From assembly GCF_017948405.1 (NCBI RefSeq), contig NZ_CP072844.1, forward strand, positions 62,001 to 126,000: a stretch of DNA of 64,000 nt, written 5' to 3'. The notes under the pieces were generated by a model. The model saw only the letters and a program-made list of their open reading frames with translations. It did not search any database and was not told the origin of the DNA. This DNA comes from Psychrosphaera aestuarii. Lineage in GTDB: Bacteria; Pseudomonadota; Gammaproteobacteria; Enterobacterales; Alteromonadaceae. Of this stretch, positions 1-8,562 are shown one piece after another. Numbering within the stretch: the first letter of the stretch is position 1; every line of letters begins with the position of its first letter. A program made the position numbers and the translations under genes.

Positions 1-136
1 TTAACAAGATACGAAGTACAGGTAACATAGGTGGATTCGCATTTTAATTTGATAGTTTTGCTAGCATAACCAAAGGATTGGTACTTGTGAAATTAATACT
101 TTGCTAATGCTACCTTAATATTTAACGGTGAATAGG

Positions 137-1417
137 TCACGCTGGTTGTGCCGGTTTGTTTATAAGTGCGAACACTATACTTAACATTGCAAAAGCAGGT
201 ACTGTTATCGCTAAAGACAAGGCGCCACTTGGAAAGAAGTACCCAACAACGATGCCAACAATTGACGTTATAGTAAATTGTAAAAAACCAAGCACTGACG
301 ACGCTTTACCGGCACATTCTGGGAACGGTGCCAGAGCCATACCAATCGAACTTCCCAGGCTAAAAGAAAAACCAAAGCTTCCAATGCTTAAAAATACTAA
401 ATACTGAGTTAATGTATCTGGGTTTGGGATCACAAAAAACATAGCCGATGACAGGATCATCAAGGCTAAGCCGATGTAACAGGTTACTTTTGCTGACGTT
501 CTACTAATCAGTTTGGTTGCACAAAATGCAGCAAACATAATTAAAAATGCGTTACTACCAAATACCAAGGAAAACTCGGTTGGCGTGAGACCTAAGTTGT
601 CAATTAACAAGACCGGAGACTTAACGACATACTGAACAATAAACGCCATTGCCGCCATCGATGCAATGGCATTTGGTATAAATCGTGGATCAGATGTAAT
701 GGTCCAAAAACTTTTTGACTGTGGCTTGCTTCGAGCTTTTACTTGCTCACTGCAACTATTTGAATCAGCTTGCTTTTCATTGCAGTTCGACGTTAAAACA
801 TGAGTATTGGTTTCGGTCATTTTAGCTTTACTAAATATAAAGGTAACAATACCTAATACCACCAGCAGACCAAAGCAGTAACGCCATCCGAATTGAATTG
901 ATATGAATCCACCTAATAAGGGCGCGAGTGCCGGCACAATACTTTGCGCACCATTTAAAATAGAATAGATTTTGGCACTTTCAGCTTCATTAAATAAGTC
1001 TCGTACCACGGCCAAAGCAGTTACGGCACAACCACATGCACCAATCCCTTGAATAAGGCGACTAGCGATTAACGTTTCCAAGTTTGTGGCGACCGTTGCC
1101 AAAATAGAAGCGGCTATATAAATTAATAAAGAAATAAGGGCGATGGGTTTTCGGCCATATTTATCGGACAAGGATCCTAAAAAAAGTTGGCCTATTCCCA
1201 TGCTAATTAAATAAAAGAAGATACCGAGTTGAACATTATCAACACTGGTATTTAAGTCGTTGGCAATTAACAAAACAGCGGGAAGATAAATATCAACAGG
1301 CAACAAATTCAAAATCATGAAAAACATCATCAACCAAACAATTCCGTTTTTGCTTAGTGTACGTGTATTCCTTGAAAAACTATTTTGCACGTCATTACTG
1401 TTTAACGAATCCGACAA
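137..1417 (-). CDS. Bcr/CflA-type MFS multidrug efflux transporter
   Basis: 426-residue inner-membrane protein with about 12 hydrophobic segments, predicted to be a proton-driven exporter of drugs or small molecules. The N-terminal half carries the MFS loop 2-3 signature (LGSLSDKYGRKP, near residues 80-92) and the PVDIYLPA motif of TM1, which is typical of the Bcr/CflA subfamily. A polar loop near residues 205-235 separates the two six-helix halves. The start is a TTG preceded by a strong GGGGA Shine-Dalgarno at 5 nt; the first in-frame ATG lies inside TM1, so TTG is preferred. It is monocistronic and lies downstream of cpxA on the same strand. Substrate cannot be read from sequence. Confidence 0.9.
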   Translation of the reverse strand: MSDSLNSNDVQNSFSRNTRTLSKNGIVWLMMFFMILNLLPVDIYLPAVLLIANDLNTSVDNVQLGIFFYLISMGIGQLFLGSLSDKYGRKPIALISLLIYIAASILATVATNLETLIASRLIQGIGACGCAVTALAVVRDLFNEAESAKIYSILNGAQSIVPALAPLLGGFISIQFGWRYCFGLLVVLGIVTFIFSKAKMTETNTHVLTSNCNEKQADSNSCSEQVKARSKPQSKSFWTITSDPRFIPNAIASMAAMAFIVQYVVKSPVLLIDNLGLTPTEFSLVFGSNAFLIMFAAFCATKLISRTSAKVTCYIGLALMILSSAMFFVIPNPDTLTQYLVFLSIGSFGFSFSLGSSIGMALAPFPECAGKASSVLGFLQFTITSIVGIVVGYFFPSGALSLAITVPAFAMLSIVFALINKPAQPA

Positions 1418-1475
1418 CTCAGTCCCCTGTCTTTCTATTTATAATACAACGCGGCCACTGTGACTGCTGCGCTGC

Positions 1476-1503
1476 ATTATAAGGCGCTCTTTCTGATAAA
1501 CAA
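1476..1503 (-). promoter_or_regulatory. Putative sigma-70 promoter of the MFS exporter gene
   Basis: On the minus strand a TTGTTT -35 (1498-1503) and a perfect TATAAT -10 (1476-1481) are separated by 16 nt, about 60 nt upstream of the TTG start. This is read by eye only. Confidence 0.5.
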
Positions 1504-1555
1504 GCGTGGTGTAGATTACCCTAATCAAAGATCACAAAAGTGATAACTGACTATT

Positions 1556-2911
1556 TTAAAGGATCATTGTTACGCTTAAACCACCAGCGTCCTTATTTTT
1601 CAGATTTAAAGAGCCTGAGTGCGCTAACACGGCCTTTTTAGCAATTGCCAATCCTAGTCCAGCTCCGCCACTATTACGCTCTCTTGCATCACTATGGCGA
1701 TAAAAAGGTTCGGCTATTTTAGATAATAAATAGTCGGGGATCCCTGGGCCATCATCATCAATAACAATACAAACTTCTTCATCTAACGCTTCAATTTTTA
1801 CTTCTATGGTTTTATTGGCATAACGAATAGCATTTCGAAGAATATTCTCAATTGCACTGGATATAATATTTTGATCAATTGTAATTGTTATATTGGGAAT
1901 GGTTTGAATATGAATCTGTTTACCCAATATCTCAGCCTCAAACTCTGCATCTTGCAAAATTGGGCTTAATACATCTGATAACACAGTTGACTGAAGGTCT
2001 AAGTGTTGCTGCTTGGTCTCTAAGCGTGACAACATTAATACTGAGCCTATCATCTGATCAAGCTGTTCAGCTTCTTTTTCAATGCGAGCAAGATAATTCT
2101 CTCGCTTTTCACCCTTTGTTTCTTTGGCTAATCCGGCTGCCAATGATAAGCGTGTTAACGGTGAACGGAGCTCATGAGATATATCAGCGAGCAATCGCTT
2201 TTGCACACCCATCGATGTTTCTAGTTGCTCGGCCATGATATTAAAGTCGCGTGATAATTCCCCGAGTTCATCTTTGCCAATGTATTCTTCCTCAACTCGA
2301 CTATTTAAATTCCCTTTACCTATTTTATCTGCTGATTCACGTAACGCTCTTATTGGCCTTACAATGCTTCGAGTAAACAAAAAGCTGAGTCCTAATGATA
2401 CTAGTATTGGTACTGTTAATTTTATCCACAGTGGCATTAAGCTAAACTTGATTAACAACGGCGGATTCCGCTTGGGGCTTATTTCATACAAGTAAAACGT
2501 TTGATTGTTGATGGTTAGCTTTGCAGGACCGATCGCGTGATAAAACTCGGTAAATATGTATTGCGGCGTCAGATCATCTAGATCGGATAACAAATTCAAA
2601 TCTATGTTCGCTGGCAGTGGCGCGCTTAGCACAGACAATTCAGACGTTGGGCCTTTTAAAAATAGTTCTCGCTTACGTGATGAGCGATGCAGCAGTCTTT
2701 TTAACTGAGCGCTAGAAGGAATCCCGGCAAAACGCTCTTGAATAAATAATGCATACTTTTGTATTGAGCGTGCTTTTCTATCGTCTAACGGTTTAGATAC
2801 GAGGTCTGTAAAACTAACCGAGCTAATGACTAATAAGATCACAATTGTTACAGCAATTGAACACCAGAACCAAGCAAACACTTTGAATAACAGGCTATTT
2901 AAGCGTCCCAT
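1556..2911 (-). CDS. cpxA: Envelope-stress sensor histidine kinase, CpxA-like
   Basis: 451-residue membrane sensor kinase that would phosphorylate the adjacent response regulator. Visible order: TM1 (about 9-34), a periplasmic domain of about 125 residues, TM2 (about 161-180), a HAMP linker (about 181-233), a dimerisation/phosphoacceptor helix with the H-box DISHELRSPLTRL (His246), then a HATPase domain with an N-box (ENILRNAIRYA), a G1 box (DDDGPGIP) and a G2 box (GGAGLGLAIAKK). Its ATG overlaps the stop of the regulator gene by one base (TAATG), indicating translational coupling. A divergent CpxP/Spy-like gene and a CpxR-like box upstream of the pair support the Cpx assignment, but the signal sensed is inferred. 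Confidence 0.88.
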   Translation of the reverse strand: MGRLNSLLFKVFAWFWCSIAVTIVILLVISSVSFTDLVSKPLDDRKARSIQKYALFIQERFAGIPSSAQLKRLLHRSSRKRELFLKGPTSELSVLSAPLPANIDLNLLSDLDDLTPQYIFTEFYHAIGPAKLTINNQTFYLYEISPKRNPPLLIKFSLMPLWIKLTVPILVSLGLSFLFTRSIVRPIRALRESADKIGKGNLNSRVEEEYIGKDELGELSRDFNIMAEQLETSMGVQKRLLADISHELRSPLTRLSLAAGLAKETKGEKRENYLARIEKEAEQLDQMIGSVLMLSRLETKQQHLDLQSTVLSDVLSPILQDAEFEAEILGKQIHIQTIPNITITIDQNIISSAIENILRNAIRYANKTIEVKIEALDEEVCIVIDDDGPGIPDYLLSKIAEPFYRHSDARERNSGGAGLGLAIAKKAVLAHSGSLNLKNKDAGGLSVTMIL

Positions 2912-3603
2912 TATTGACCTCCGACCATAATATAACCTGACCCTCTAATAGTATGAATACGTTCATGATGGGAGTATTGCCCGATTTTTTTTCGTAGGTT
3001 ACTCACGTGCATGTCAATAGAACGGTCATAAGCGGCTAAGCGTCGCCCAAGAACTTCTTGGCTAATTTTTTCTTTGCTGATAATCGAAAGTGGATCTTTT
3101 AGTAGCAGGTTTAAAATTTCAAATTCGGTGCCTGTTAACGTTATCGTATTCTGGTTTACTTTCACTGTTCTACTTTGTAGACAAAGTTCTATGTCTTCAA
3201 ATACAACGGTATGATTGTTCTGCGGTTGAGTAAGTAAATCTACTCGGCGGACCATGGCTTTTACACGTGCTAATAGTTCTCTGTGATTAAATGGTTTAGC
3301 AATATAATCATCTGCACCGACTTCCAAACCATAAATACGATCGTAGTCTTCACCTTTAGCGGTGAGCATAATAACGGGAGTTGATTTTGTTTTACGCAGT
3401 TGCTGTAAAACTTCGAAACCGTTAAGAGATGGCAACATCACATCAAGCAATATAAGATCAAAAGACGATGTGAGCGCTACATTTAGTCCTGATTGGCCAT
3501 CATGTATGCACTGAACTGTAAAATCATTACTCATTAGGTAATCAGATAGCAGTTGAGTTAACTCAGTATCGTCATCGATTATTAATACAGACTTATTATT
3601 CAC
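2911..3603 (-). CDS. cpxR: OmpR-family response regulator, CpxR-like
   Basis: 230-residue DNA-binding response regulator. The receiver domain (about 1-120) has the acidic pair near residues 10-12, the phosphoacceptor Asp54 in LLLDVMLP and the conserved Lys in MLTAKGED. The C-terminal winged-helix domain (about 130-228) ends in the typical IHTIRGSGYIM. The start is GTG, with a purine-rich GAGAA upstream; no better in-frame ATG exists. It is the first gene of a cpxR-cpxA operon and is transcribed away from the periplasmic stress gene at 3748. It probably autoregulates and activates that gene through the site at 3667-3681. Confidence 0.9.
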   Translation of the reverse strand: MNNKSVLIIDDDTELTQLLSDYLMSNDFTVQCIHDGQSGLNVALTSSFDLILLDVMLPSLNGFEVLQQLRKTKSTPVIMLTAKGEDYDRIYGLEVGADDYIAKPFNHRELLARVKAMVRRVDLLTQPQNNHTVVFEDIELCLQSRTVKVNQNTITLTGTEFEILNLLLKDPLSIISKEKISQEVLGRRLAAYDRSIDMHVSNLRKKIGQYSHHERIHTIRGSGYIMVGGQ

Positions 3604-3666
3604 ATAATTCTCTTTTTTAAACGTTATGTTGGTATTTTATTCAAAAAATCACACTAACCGTTAATC

Positions 3667-3681
3667 TTTACATTACTTTGC
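3667..3681. promoter_or_regulatory. Putative CpxR-binding box
   Basis: Read on the minus strand this is GCAAA-N5-GTAAA, one mismatch from the tandem CpxR consensus GTAAA-N5-GTAAA. It lies in the 144-nt divergent region between cpxR and the CpxP/Spy-like gene. The consensus is established for E. coli; its use here is inferred. Confidence 0.5.
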
Positions 3682-3747
3682 ATTGTCTTGGCGTTTATTT
3701 GCATTGCACTCGCTAATATTAATTCAACTTAACAAAGCGAGGTGCTT

Positions 3748-4218
3748 ATGAAAACTAAATTACTATTACCTTTAACTGCGTTTCTAGCGTTGGCTAGCGT
3801 TACCATTTCAGAACCAGCTCATGCTATTGGTAAACATCAAGGTTATGACATTGAGAAACAAGAACGCACTCCAATGATATTGACAGATAGAGCGGTTAAT
3901 AAACTTGGCTTGTCGGAAGAACAGCAGGAAAAAATACAGGCATTATATGACCAGGCCAAAGTGACCACTGCAAAAGACAAAGAGCAACTCGGTTCACTTA
4001 AAAAGCAATGGAAAACGTTAGCAAAAGAAGATGTATTAAATACTCAAGAACTTGAGGCTGTAGCAAATCAGCAAGCGCAAATTAAAGCGAAACTGAAGGT
4101 GAAACGCCTTCAATTGCATAAGGCTGTGCACAGCCTGCTGAGTGAAGATCAACAGGCTATGGTCGCAAAATTAAAACACAAGAAGCGTAAAGGGCAACGT
4201 AGACTGCAACGTGGTTAG
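3748..4218 (+). CDS. CpxP/Spy-family periplasmic stress protein
   Basis: 156-residue secreted protein. A signal peptide (about 1-27, cleavage after AHA) is followed by a highly charged helical protein with two LTxxQ-like motifs, LSEEQQ and LSEDQQ, the hallmark of the Spy/CpxP fold. Such proteins act as periplasmic chaperones or as feedback inhibitors of CpxA. The C-terminus is very basic (KHKKRKGQRRLQR). I chose the ATG at 3748 rather than a GTG at 3742, because that GTG is part of the GAGGTG Shine-Dalgarno. Its divergent placement from cpxRA with a CpxR-like box between them supports membership of that regulon. Confidence 0.85.
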   Translation: MKTKLLLPLTAFLALASVTISEPAHAIGKHQGYDIEKQERTPMILTDRAVNKLGLSEEQQEKIQALYDQAKVTTAKDKEQLGSLKKQWKTLAKEDVLNTQELEAVANQQAQIKAKLKVKRLQLHKAVHSLLSEDQQAMVAKLKHKKRKGQRRLQRG

Positions 4219-4279
4219 TCCTTAACGCGTCCGTTCAGATTACTGTAACTTAAAGCTCGAAACTGATTCACTTAATGAT

Positions 4280-4313
4280 GCGGCAAGTTGGGACGTCCCT
4301 CTTGCTGCTTTTT
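4280..4313 (+). terminator. Rho-independent terminator of the CpxP-like gene
   Basis: Outer arms GCGGCAAG and CTTGCTGC pair, with an inner GGGACGTCCC palindrome and a run of T at the 3' side, about 60 nt after the stop codon. Confidence 0.7.
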
Positions 4314-4383
4314 CATTGTTTCAGCTACATTGATGTTTTCTTGTGTGTCATGCGACAATTTATCAATAATACAAACGCCTGGT

Positions 4384-4397
4384 TTGATAAAGATCAC
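4384..4397. promoter_or_regulatory. FNR/EtrA-like operator candidate
   Basis: TTGATAAAGATCAC matches the FNR consensus TTGAT-N4-ATCAA at 9 of 10 defined positions. It lies 157 nt upstream of the barrel-protein start, rather far for a classical activator site, so the assignment is tentative. Confidence 0.3.
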
Positions 4398-4553
4398 GGT
4401 CGGCATTTAATACGCCTGAAATAACCAGATTAAAGTTATCGCTAAAAAAGATAAAGCACATTTTGTTACATCAAAGAAAATAAACATTTCGCAATAAATT
4501 CGATTTATCTTTAATATTTTCAATACAATAGATTTATGATTAAGGATAATGTA

Positions 4554-5066
4554 ATGAAAAAAATAATCTTAAAAGCGGTAATGGCTATCGCAATTTTCGG
4601 GTCAAGTGCAGTCAGCGCGAACGACGTAAACTTTTCCGTTGGAACCGGCTTTCCATACCTCGTGACCGTAGAGGGCGCATACACGGTTAATGACAATTCA
4701 AATTTGTTTTTAAACTATAAGATTGGTTTAGATGACGGCTTTGCTTTTGGTTATCAACACGCCTTCGAAAATACAAATCATGTTATCGGTACTTATGTTG
4801 GAGCCGTTGGCATTAAAGATAGTAAATGTGACGACTCTCCTGAGGCTACAGACTATATTGAGCGTATTGCATCTTCTTTTGGTTGCGCGTTGCAGTCGGC
4901 GTTTGGCGATGAAACAACACAAGGTATAGCCGCTTTTTATGGTTATAGCTTTTCTGGATTAAATAATCCGGGTTGGCACTTACGCTTTGAAGCCGGTTAT
5001 GGCAACAATAAAAATAGAGAGAACAATACCGGCCATTTTAACTTTAGTGCACGTTATCAGTTTTAA
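4554..5066 (+). CDS. Small predicted outer-membrane beta-barrel protein
   Basis: 170-residue protein with a clear signal peptide (MKKIILKAVMAIAIFGSSAVSA). The remainder has alternating polar/hydrophobic strands rich in Gly, Tyr, Phe and Asn and ends in a strand with C-terminal Phe (FNFSARYQF), the signature recognised by the BAM machinery. Two Cys in the middle (near residues 86 and 109) could form a disulfide within a loop. The ATG at 4554 is preferred over 4536 because AAGGA lies 7 nt upstream of it and the signal peptide begins there. No family is recognised; a porin-like or adhesin-like role cannot be distinguished. Confidence 0.7.
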   Translation: MKKIILKAVMAIAIFGSSAVSANDVNFSVGTGFPYLVTVEGAYTVNDNSNLFLNYKIGLDDGFAFGYQHAFENTNHVIGTYVGAVGIKDSKCDDSPEATDYIERIASSFGCALQSAFGDETTQGIAAFYGYSFSGLNNPGWHLRFEAGYGNNKNRENNTGHFNFSARYQF

Positions 5067-5194
5067 CTGAATATTAACTAAACTGCGCCTTTCCTTTTAG
5101 CTATAGCCCTCTATTCTTATATGTGTTGTGAAACTAAAATACAGTTAGCAACGTAAACCTCCACGTTAATAATTGTAATTAAAAGGAAAGTAAT

Positions 5195-6196
5195 ATGACT
5201 AAGGCTTATGCAGCGGAAAGTGCTGGTGCAAAATTAAAACAAGTAGACATTGATTTAGGCGAATTGGGATTACAAGACGTTCTTATCGATGTTGAGTACT
5301 GCGGAATTTGTCACTCAGATTTATCGATGATTAATAATGAGTGGGGAATGTCTTCTTACCCTCTTGTGGCGGGCCATGAAGTTGTAGGAAAAATAAGTGC
5401 AATTGGCGACAATGTAAAAACCCTCAAAGTCGGCCAAACGGTTGGCTTAGGATGGCACTCTGATTATTGCCAAGCTTGCAATAGCTGTGGTACTGGCGAT
5501 CATAACCTGTGTGATACAGCCGAGTCGACCATTGTAGGTCGTCATGGCGGATTTGCAGATCAAGTAAAGGCTAACGAAGCTTCTGTTATTGCGTTACCAG
5601 AAGGAATGGATGCTACTACCGCTGGACCTCTTTTTTGCGGCGGCATTACTGTATTTAACCCAATGGTTCAATTTGATGTAAAACCGACAGATAAAGTCGC
5701 AGTGATTGGTATCGGCGGGTTAGGTCACATCGCATTACAATTTTTAAATGCATGGGGCTGCGAAGTCACTGCGTTTACGTCAAGCGAAAGTAAGACTGAA
5801 GAAGCCAAGAAACTCGGCGCACATCACACTATCAACTCCCGTAGCGAAAAAGAAATTGAAGCAGCTGCTGGAAAATTTGATTACATACTATCAACAGTAA
5901 ACGTTAAGTTAGATTGGAATCTTTATATTTCGACTTTAAAACCAAAAGGTCGCCTTCACTTTGTTGGCGCTACATTAGAGCCTCTTGATGTAAGTGTCTT
6001 CGGTTTGATGGCAAAACAACGTTCTATATCGTCGTCACCAGTCGGAAGTCCATCTACCATTAAGTCGATGCTGGATTTTGCATTACAGCACGATATCAAG
6101 CCACAAGTAGAGTTTTTTGACTTCGATAAAATTAACGATGCAATTGAACATTTAGAGAGCGGAAAAGCCCGTTATCGCATAGTGTTAAAAAAATAG
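5195..6196 (+). CDS. Zinc-dependent alcohol dehydrogenase / aldehyde reductase (YahK/CAD type)
   Basis: 333-residue medium-chain dehydrogenase, expected to be cytoplasmic and to interconvert alcohols and aldehydes with NADP(H). Catalytic zinc ligands are visible at Cys39 (GICHSD) and His61-Glu62 (AGHEVVG). The structural zinc lobe has Cys92, Cys95, Cys98 and Cys106. The Rossmann motif GIGGLG is at 172-177. The overall pattern matches the YahK/cinnamyl-alcohol-dehydrogenase subfamily. The start has AAGGAA 7-8 nt upstream. It is flanked by unrelated genes and appears monocistronic; the physiological substrate is unknown. Confidence 0.9.
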   Translation: MTKAYAAESAGAKLKQVDIDLGELGLQDVLIDVEYCGICHSDLSMINNEWGMSSYPLVAGHEVVGKISAIGDNVKTLKVGQTVGLGWHSDYCQACNSCGTGDHNLCDTAESTIVGRHGGFADQVKANEASVIALPEGMDATTAGPLFCGGITVFNPMVQFDVKPTDKVAVIGIGGLGHIALQFLNAWGCEVTAFTSSESKTEEAKKLGAHHTINSRSEKEIEAAAGKFDYILSTVNVKLDWNLYISTLKPKGRLHFVGATLEPLDVSVFGLMAKQRSISSSPVGSPSTIKSMLDFALQHDIKPQVEFFDFDKINDAIEHLESGKARYRIVLKK

Positions 6197-6231
6197 CGAT
6201 AACGTAGCTTTGGGTTACTTTGATTAGTTAG

Positions 6232-7029
6232 TTATTTTGTGCACATTGGCTTTTGTGTACTGTTTAAAAACATTGGCTGAGTTACTTTTAAGTGTTCAGT
6301 CAATTTTTTAATTCTTGTTTCATTTGATGGATGTGTCGACAAAAATTCAGGTGGCGCGCCGCTGCTTACTTTAGCCATATTTTTCCAAAGTTTTATTGCC
6401 GCTTGCGGGTTAAATCCAGACTGAGCCATCAGTTCTTGCCCAATAATATCGGCTTCTTTTTCATGAGTACGACCGTATGGCATTAACACGCCGTATTGTA
6501 GGCCCACACCCAATCCAGCCATTACTAAACCTTGAGTTTGTTGATCTTGCCCAGACAATAAAACCCCAGTTAGCTGCAATGTTCCTTGAGCAACAGAGCT
6601 TGAAGATAAGCGCTCATTGGAGTGATTGGCTATAACGTGGCCGACTTCATGCCCCATAATGGCGGCTAACTGATCTTGGTTTTCCGTTATTGCTAAAATA
6701 CCGGTATACACACCTATTTTACCACCAGGCAAGGCGAATGCGTTAATTTGGTCCGATTCAAATAACACCACTTCCCAATCACCTGAATGTGCCGATTTGC
6801 TAACGTTTGGTGTAATTTGGTCAGCGACACATTGAACAAATTTAATTAGGTTTTTATTTTGGCTAATAGGTATTTCTTGTTTCATTTGTTCAAAAGACTC
6901 TGAACCCATTGCAGACATTTTCTCGCCCGAAAACATCGTAATTTGACTACGCCCTGTCGGGGAAGTACTACAACCGGACATGACAAATACTAAGCCTATG
7001 GCTACGAGAACTTTAATTATTACGTTCAT
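6232..7029 (-). CDS. M48-family metallopeptidase lipoprotein
   Basis: 265-residue lipoprotein of the Oma1/BepA/LoiP-like M48 group. A lipobox (VMSGC, Cys20) predicts envelope anchoring. The zinc motif HEVGH is at 127-131 and a third ligand is probably Glu192 in EKEAD. The C-terminus keeps the STHPSNETRI motif typical of the family. Such proteases degrade damaged or misassembled envelope proteins. It converges with the alcohol dehydrogenase, with 35 nt between the stops, and is divergent from the DUF4097-type gene. Confidence 0.88.
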   Translation of the reverse strand: MNVIIKVLVAIGLVFVMSGCSTSPTGRSQITMFSGEKMSAMGSESFEQMKQEIPISQNKNLIKFVQCVADQITPNVSKSAHSGDWEVVLFESDQINAFALPGGKIGVYTGILAITENQDQLAAIMGHEVGHVIANHSNERLSSSSVAQGTLQLTGVLLSGQDQQTQGLVMAGLGVGLQYGVLMPYGRTHEKEADIIGQELMAQSGFNPQAAIKLWKNMAKVSSGAPPEFLSTHPSNETRIKKLTEHLKVTQPMFLNSTQKPMCTK

Positions 7030-7250
7030 TATTAATGCGCCTTAAAATTATGTTTTACTTACTATAATTTAGATTATTGTAAATGTTGAGCAAATACCCT
7101 AATAAATAGCGTATTGAGCCACCCATAAAAATCAAACCATACTTTCAAAAATGCCAAAGCATTGTTTTATATAGATTTAAATAAAAATAAACCTTTGGGC
7201 CATTTATTGCTACTAATACCTATATATTAGAATAATAACTAGGGAATCTA

Positions 7251-8123
7251 ATGAAATTAAAAACTATTGCTTCAGCTATCATTATCAGTACAACGTTAAC
7301 AGGATGCGTAGTCCACGTTGGTCATAGCAACGCAGCTGATATCGAGCTTAACCAGGAGCTAATATTAAATACTTCGGAAGTAGACTCATTGTTTGTCGAT
7401 AATGGGGCTGGTTCTATTGATATAGTTGGCATAGATGGCCAACAAGACATAAAAGTTATGGCGAATATCTGGACCGATGAAGCGAATAACTACAAATTAT
7501 CTTTAACAAAGTCGGGAACGCGCGCTGAATTAATTGCACATTCCAATCAATCGTCTTGGAATACAAACGGTAACTCTTCAAAAATAAACTTAACAATCAC
7601 GATGCCACAGAAATTGGCCTTAGAAATTGACGATGGGTCGGGATCGATTAGCGTCGCAAACTTGAATAACTCACTAACGATTGATGATGGCTCTGGTGAA
7701 ATTAAAGTGTCCGATGTAACGGGTGTGGTTAAGATTGAAGACGGCTCAGGCGGTATTGAAGCGACTAACATTAATGGAAATTTAACAATATCCGATGGCT
7801 CTGGCTCTATCGAGGTTGCAGATGTAACCGGTGACGTAAAAATAAAAGATGGCTCTGGTGAGTTAGGAGTTCGTCGCGTAAGTGGCGGCGTAGACATTGA
7901 TGACGGTTCTGGCTCTATTAGTGTTGTTGACGTCAAAGGTTTTACTAAGATAATCGATAACTCTGGAAATTTACGCGTTGAGAATATCGATAATACTGTC
8001 TACATCGAAGATGGCAGTGGCGATATTACTGTGAGAAATACAAAAGGGTTAGAAATTAACGGTGCAGGTAGTGGTCAGCTATATATAAAAGAAATAAATG
8101 GTCCAGTTTCGTTAGATAACTAA
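7251..8123 (+). CDS. DUF4097-type repetitive beta-helix lipoprotein
   Basis: 290-residue predicted lipoprotein: lipobox TLTGC (Cys19), then a globular N-terminal part and, from about residue 125, a run of about 20-residue repeats each carrying DGSGxI-like cores (IDDGSGSI, IDDGSGEI, IEDGSGGI, ISDGSGSI, IKDGSGEL, IDDGSGSI, IEDGSGDI). This is the pattern of DUF4097 putative adhesin-like beta-solenoids; one repeat is degenerate (IIDNSGNL). AGGGA precedes the ATG. It is followed after only 12 nt by a small membrane-protein gene, so the two probably form one operon. Molecular function is unknown. Confidence 0.8.
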   Translation: MKLKTIASAIIISTTLTGCVVHVGHSNAADIELNQELILNTSEVDSLFVDNGAGSIDIVGIDGQQDIKVMANIWTDEANNYKLSLTKSGTRAELIAHSNQSSWNTNGNSSKINLTITMPQKLALEIDDGSGSISVANLNNSLTIDDGSGEIKVSDVTGVVKIEDGSGGIEATNINGNLTISDGSGSIEVADVTGDVKIKDGSGELGVRRVSGGVDIDDGSGSISVVDVKGFTKIIDNSGNLRVENIDNTVYIEDGSGDITVRNTKGLEINGAGSGQLYIKEINGPVSLDN

Positions 8124-8135
8124 TAAGGGTCTACC

Positions 8136-8369
8136 ATGAATATTCTGAAACAATTATTCATTCATTTAGTCGGCGGCACTTTAGTATTGCTAGGGCTGAT
8201 TTTTATAGTCGTTCCTGGACCGTCTTTATTGCTCTTAATACCTGGCCTGTATATTTTAAGTTTTGAATACGAAATTGCGAGAGTATGGCTTAGAAAATGC
8301 CAAGTCATGTTAAAAAAGAGTGCAAATTGGCTCGATAATAAAATACGAGCACGACGTTATAAGCACTAA
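8136..8369 (+). CDS. Small PGPGW-type transmembrane protein
   Basis: 77-residue inner-membrane protein with one long hydrophobic region or a helical hairpin (about residues 8-42) containing the VVPGPSLLLLIPGL motif. This resembles the PGPGW family (putative transmembrane proteins of unknown function). The C-terminus is strongly basic (NKIRARRYKH), so it is probably cytoplasmic. AAGGGT precedes the ATG 12 nt after the DUF4097-type gene. The last 18 nt of this gene are repeated next to tufB at 29865. Confidence 0.7.
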   Translation: MNILKQLFIHLVGGTLVLLGLIFIVVPGPSLLLLIPGLYILSFEYEIARVWLRKCQVMLKKSANWLDNKIRARRYKH

Positions 8370-8389
8370 CCTGGTCATTATCGTTAAAC

Positions 8390-8459
8390 TTTAGTTTTAG
8401 TTTTAGTTTTAGTTTTAGTTTTAGTTTTAGTTTTAGTTTTAGTTTTAGTTTTAGTTTTA
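8390..8459. repeat. Tandem hexamer array (TTTTAG)n
   Basis: Ten uninterrupted TTTTAG copies (8395-8454), flanked by partial copies, lie between the convergent PGPGW-type gene and tufA. The homologous position next to tufB has only about two copies, so the array length has changed since the two loci shared sequence. Confidence 0.95.
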
Positions 8460-8469
8460 CGCAGACAAT

Positions 8470-8510
8470 AAAAAAGGCTCCCATTCGTTAGAACAGGAGC
8501 CTTTCTTTTA
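8470..8510 (-). terminator. Terminator of the str operon (after tufA)
   Basis: On the minus strand AAAGGCTCC pairs with GGGAGCCTTT, followed by a run of T. The same hairpin follows tufB at 29928-29970. It may also terminate the convergent gene pair from the plus side. Confidence 0.9.
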
Positions 8511-8562
8511 TCTTTTTTGTTAATCAGTTTACAGCTGACTGCAACCTCTTAACAACGCAGAA

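Larger units (their letters stand above)
4219..4553. other. Intergenic region between the CpxP-like gene and the barrel gene
   Basis: 335 nt without a gene. It holds a hairpin terminator just after the CpxP-like gene, an FNR-like inverted repeat near 4384, and an AT-rich stretch leading to the ribosome-binding site at 4542-4546. No convincing small ORF was seen. Confidence 0.6.

Noticed and set aside
7547..7936. 129-codon ORF on the minus strand
   Set aside because: It is the antisense shadow of the DGSG repeats (repeated PEPSS), with no ribosome-binding site.
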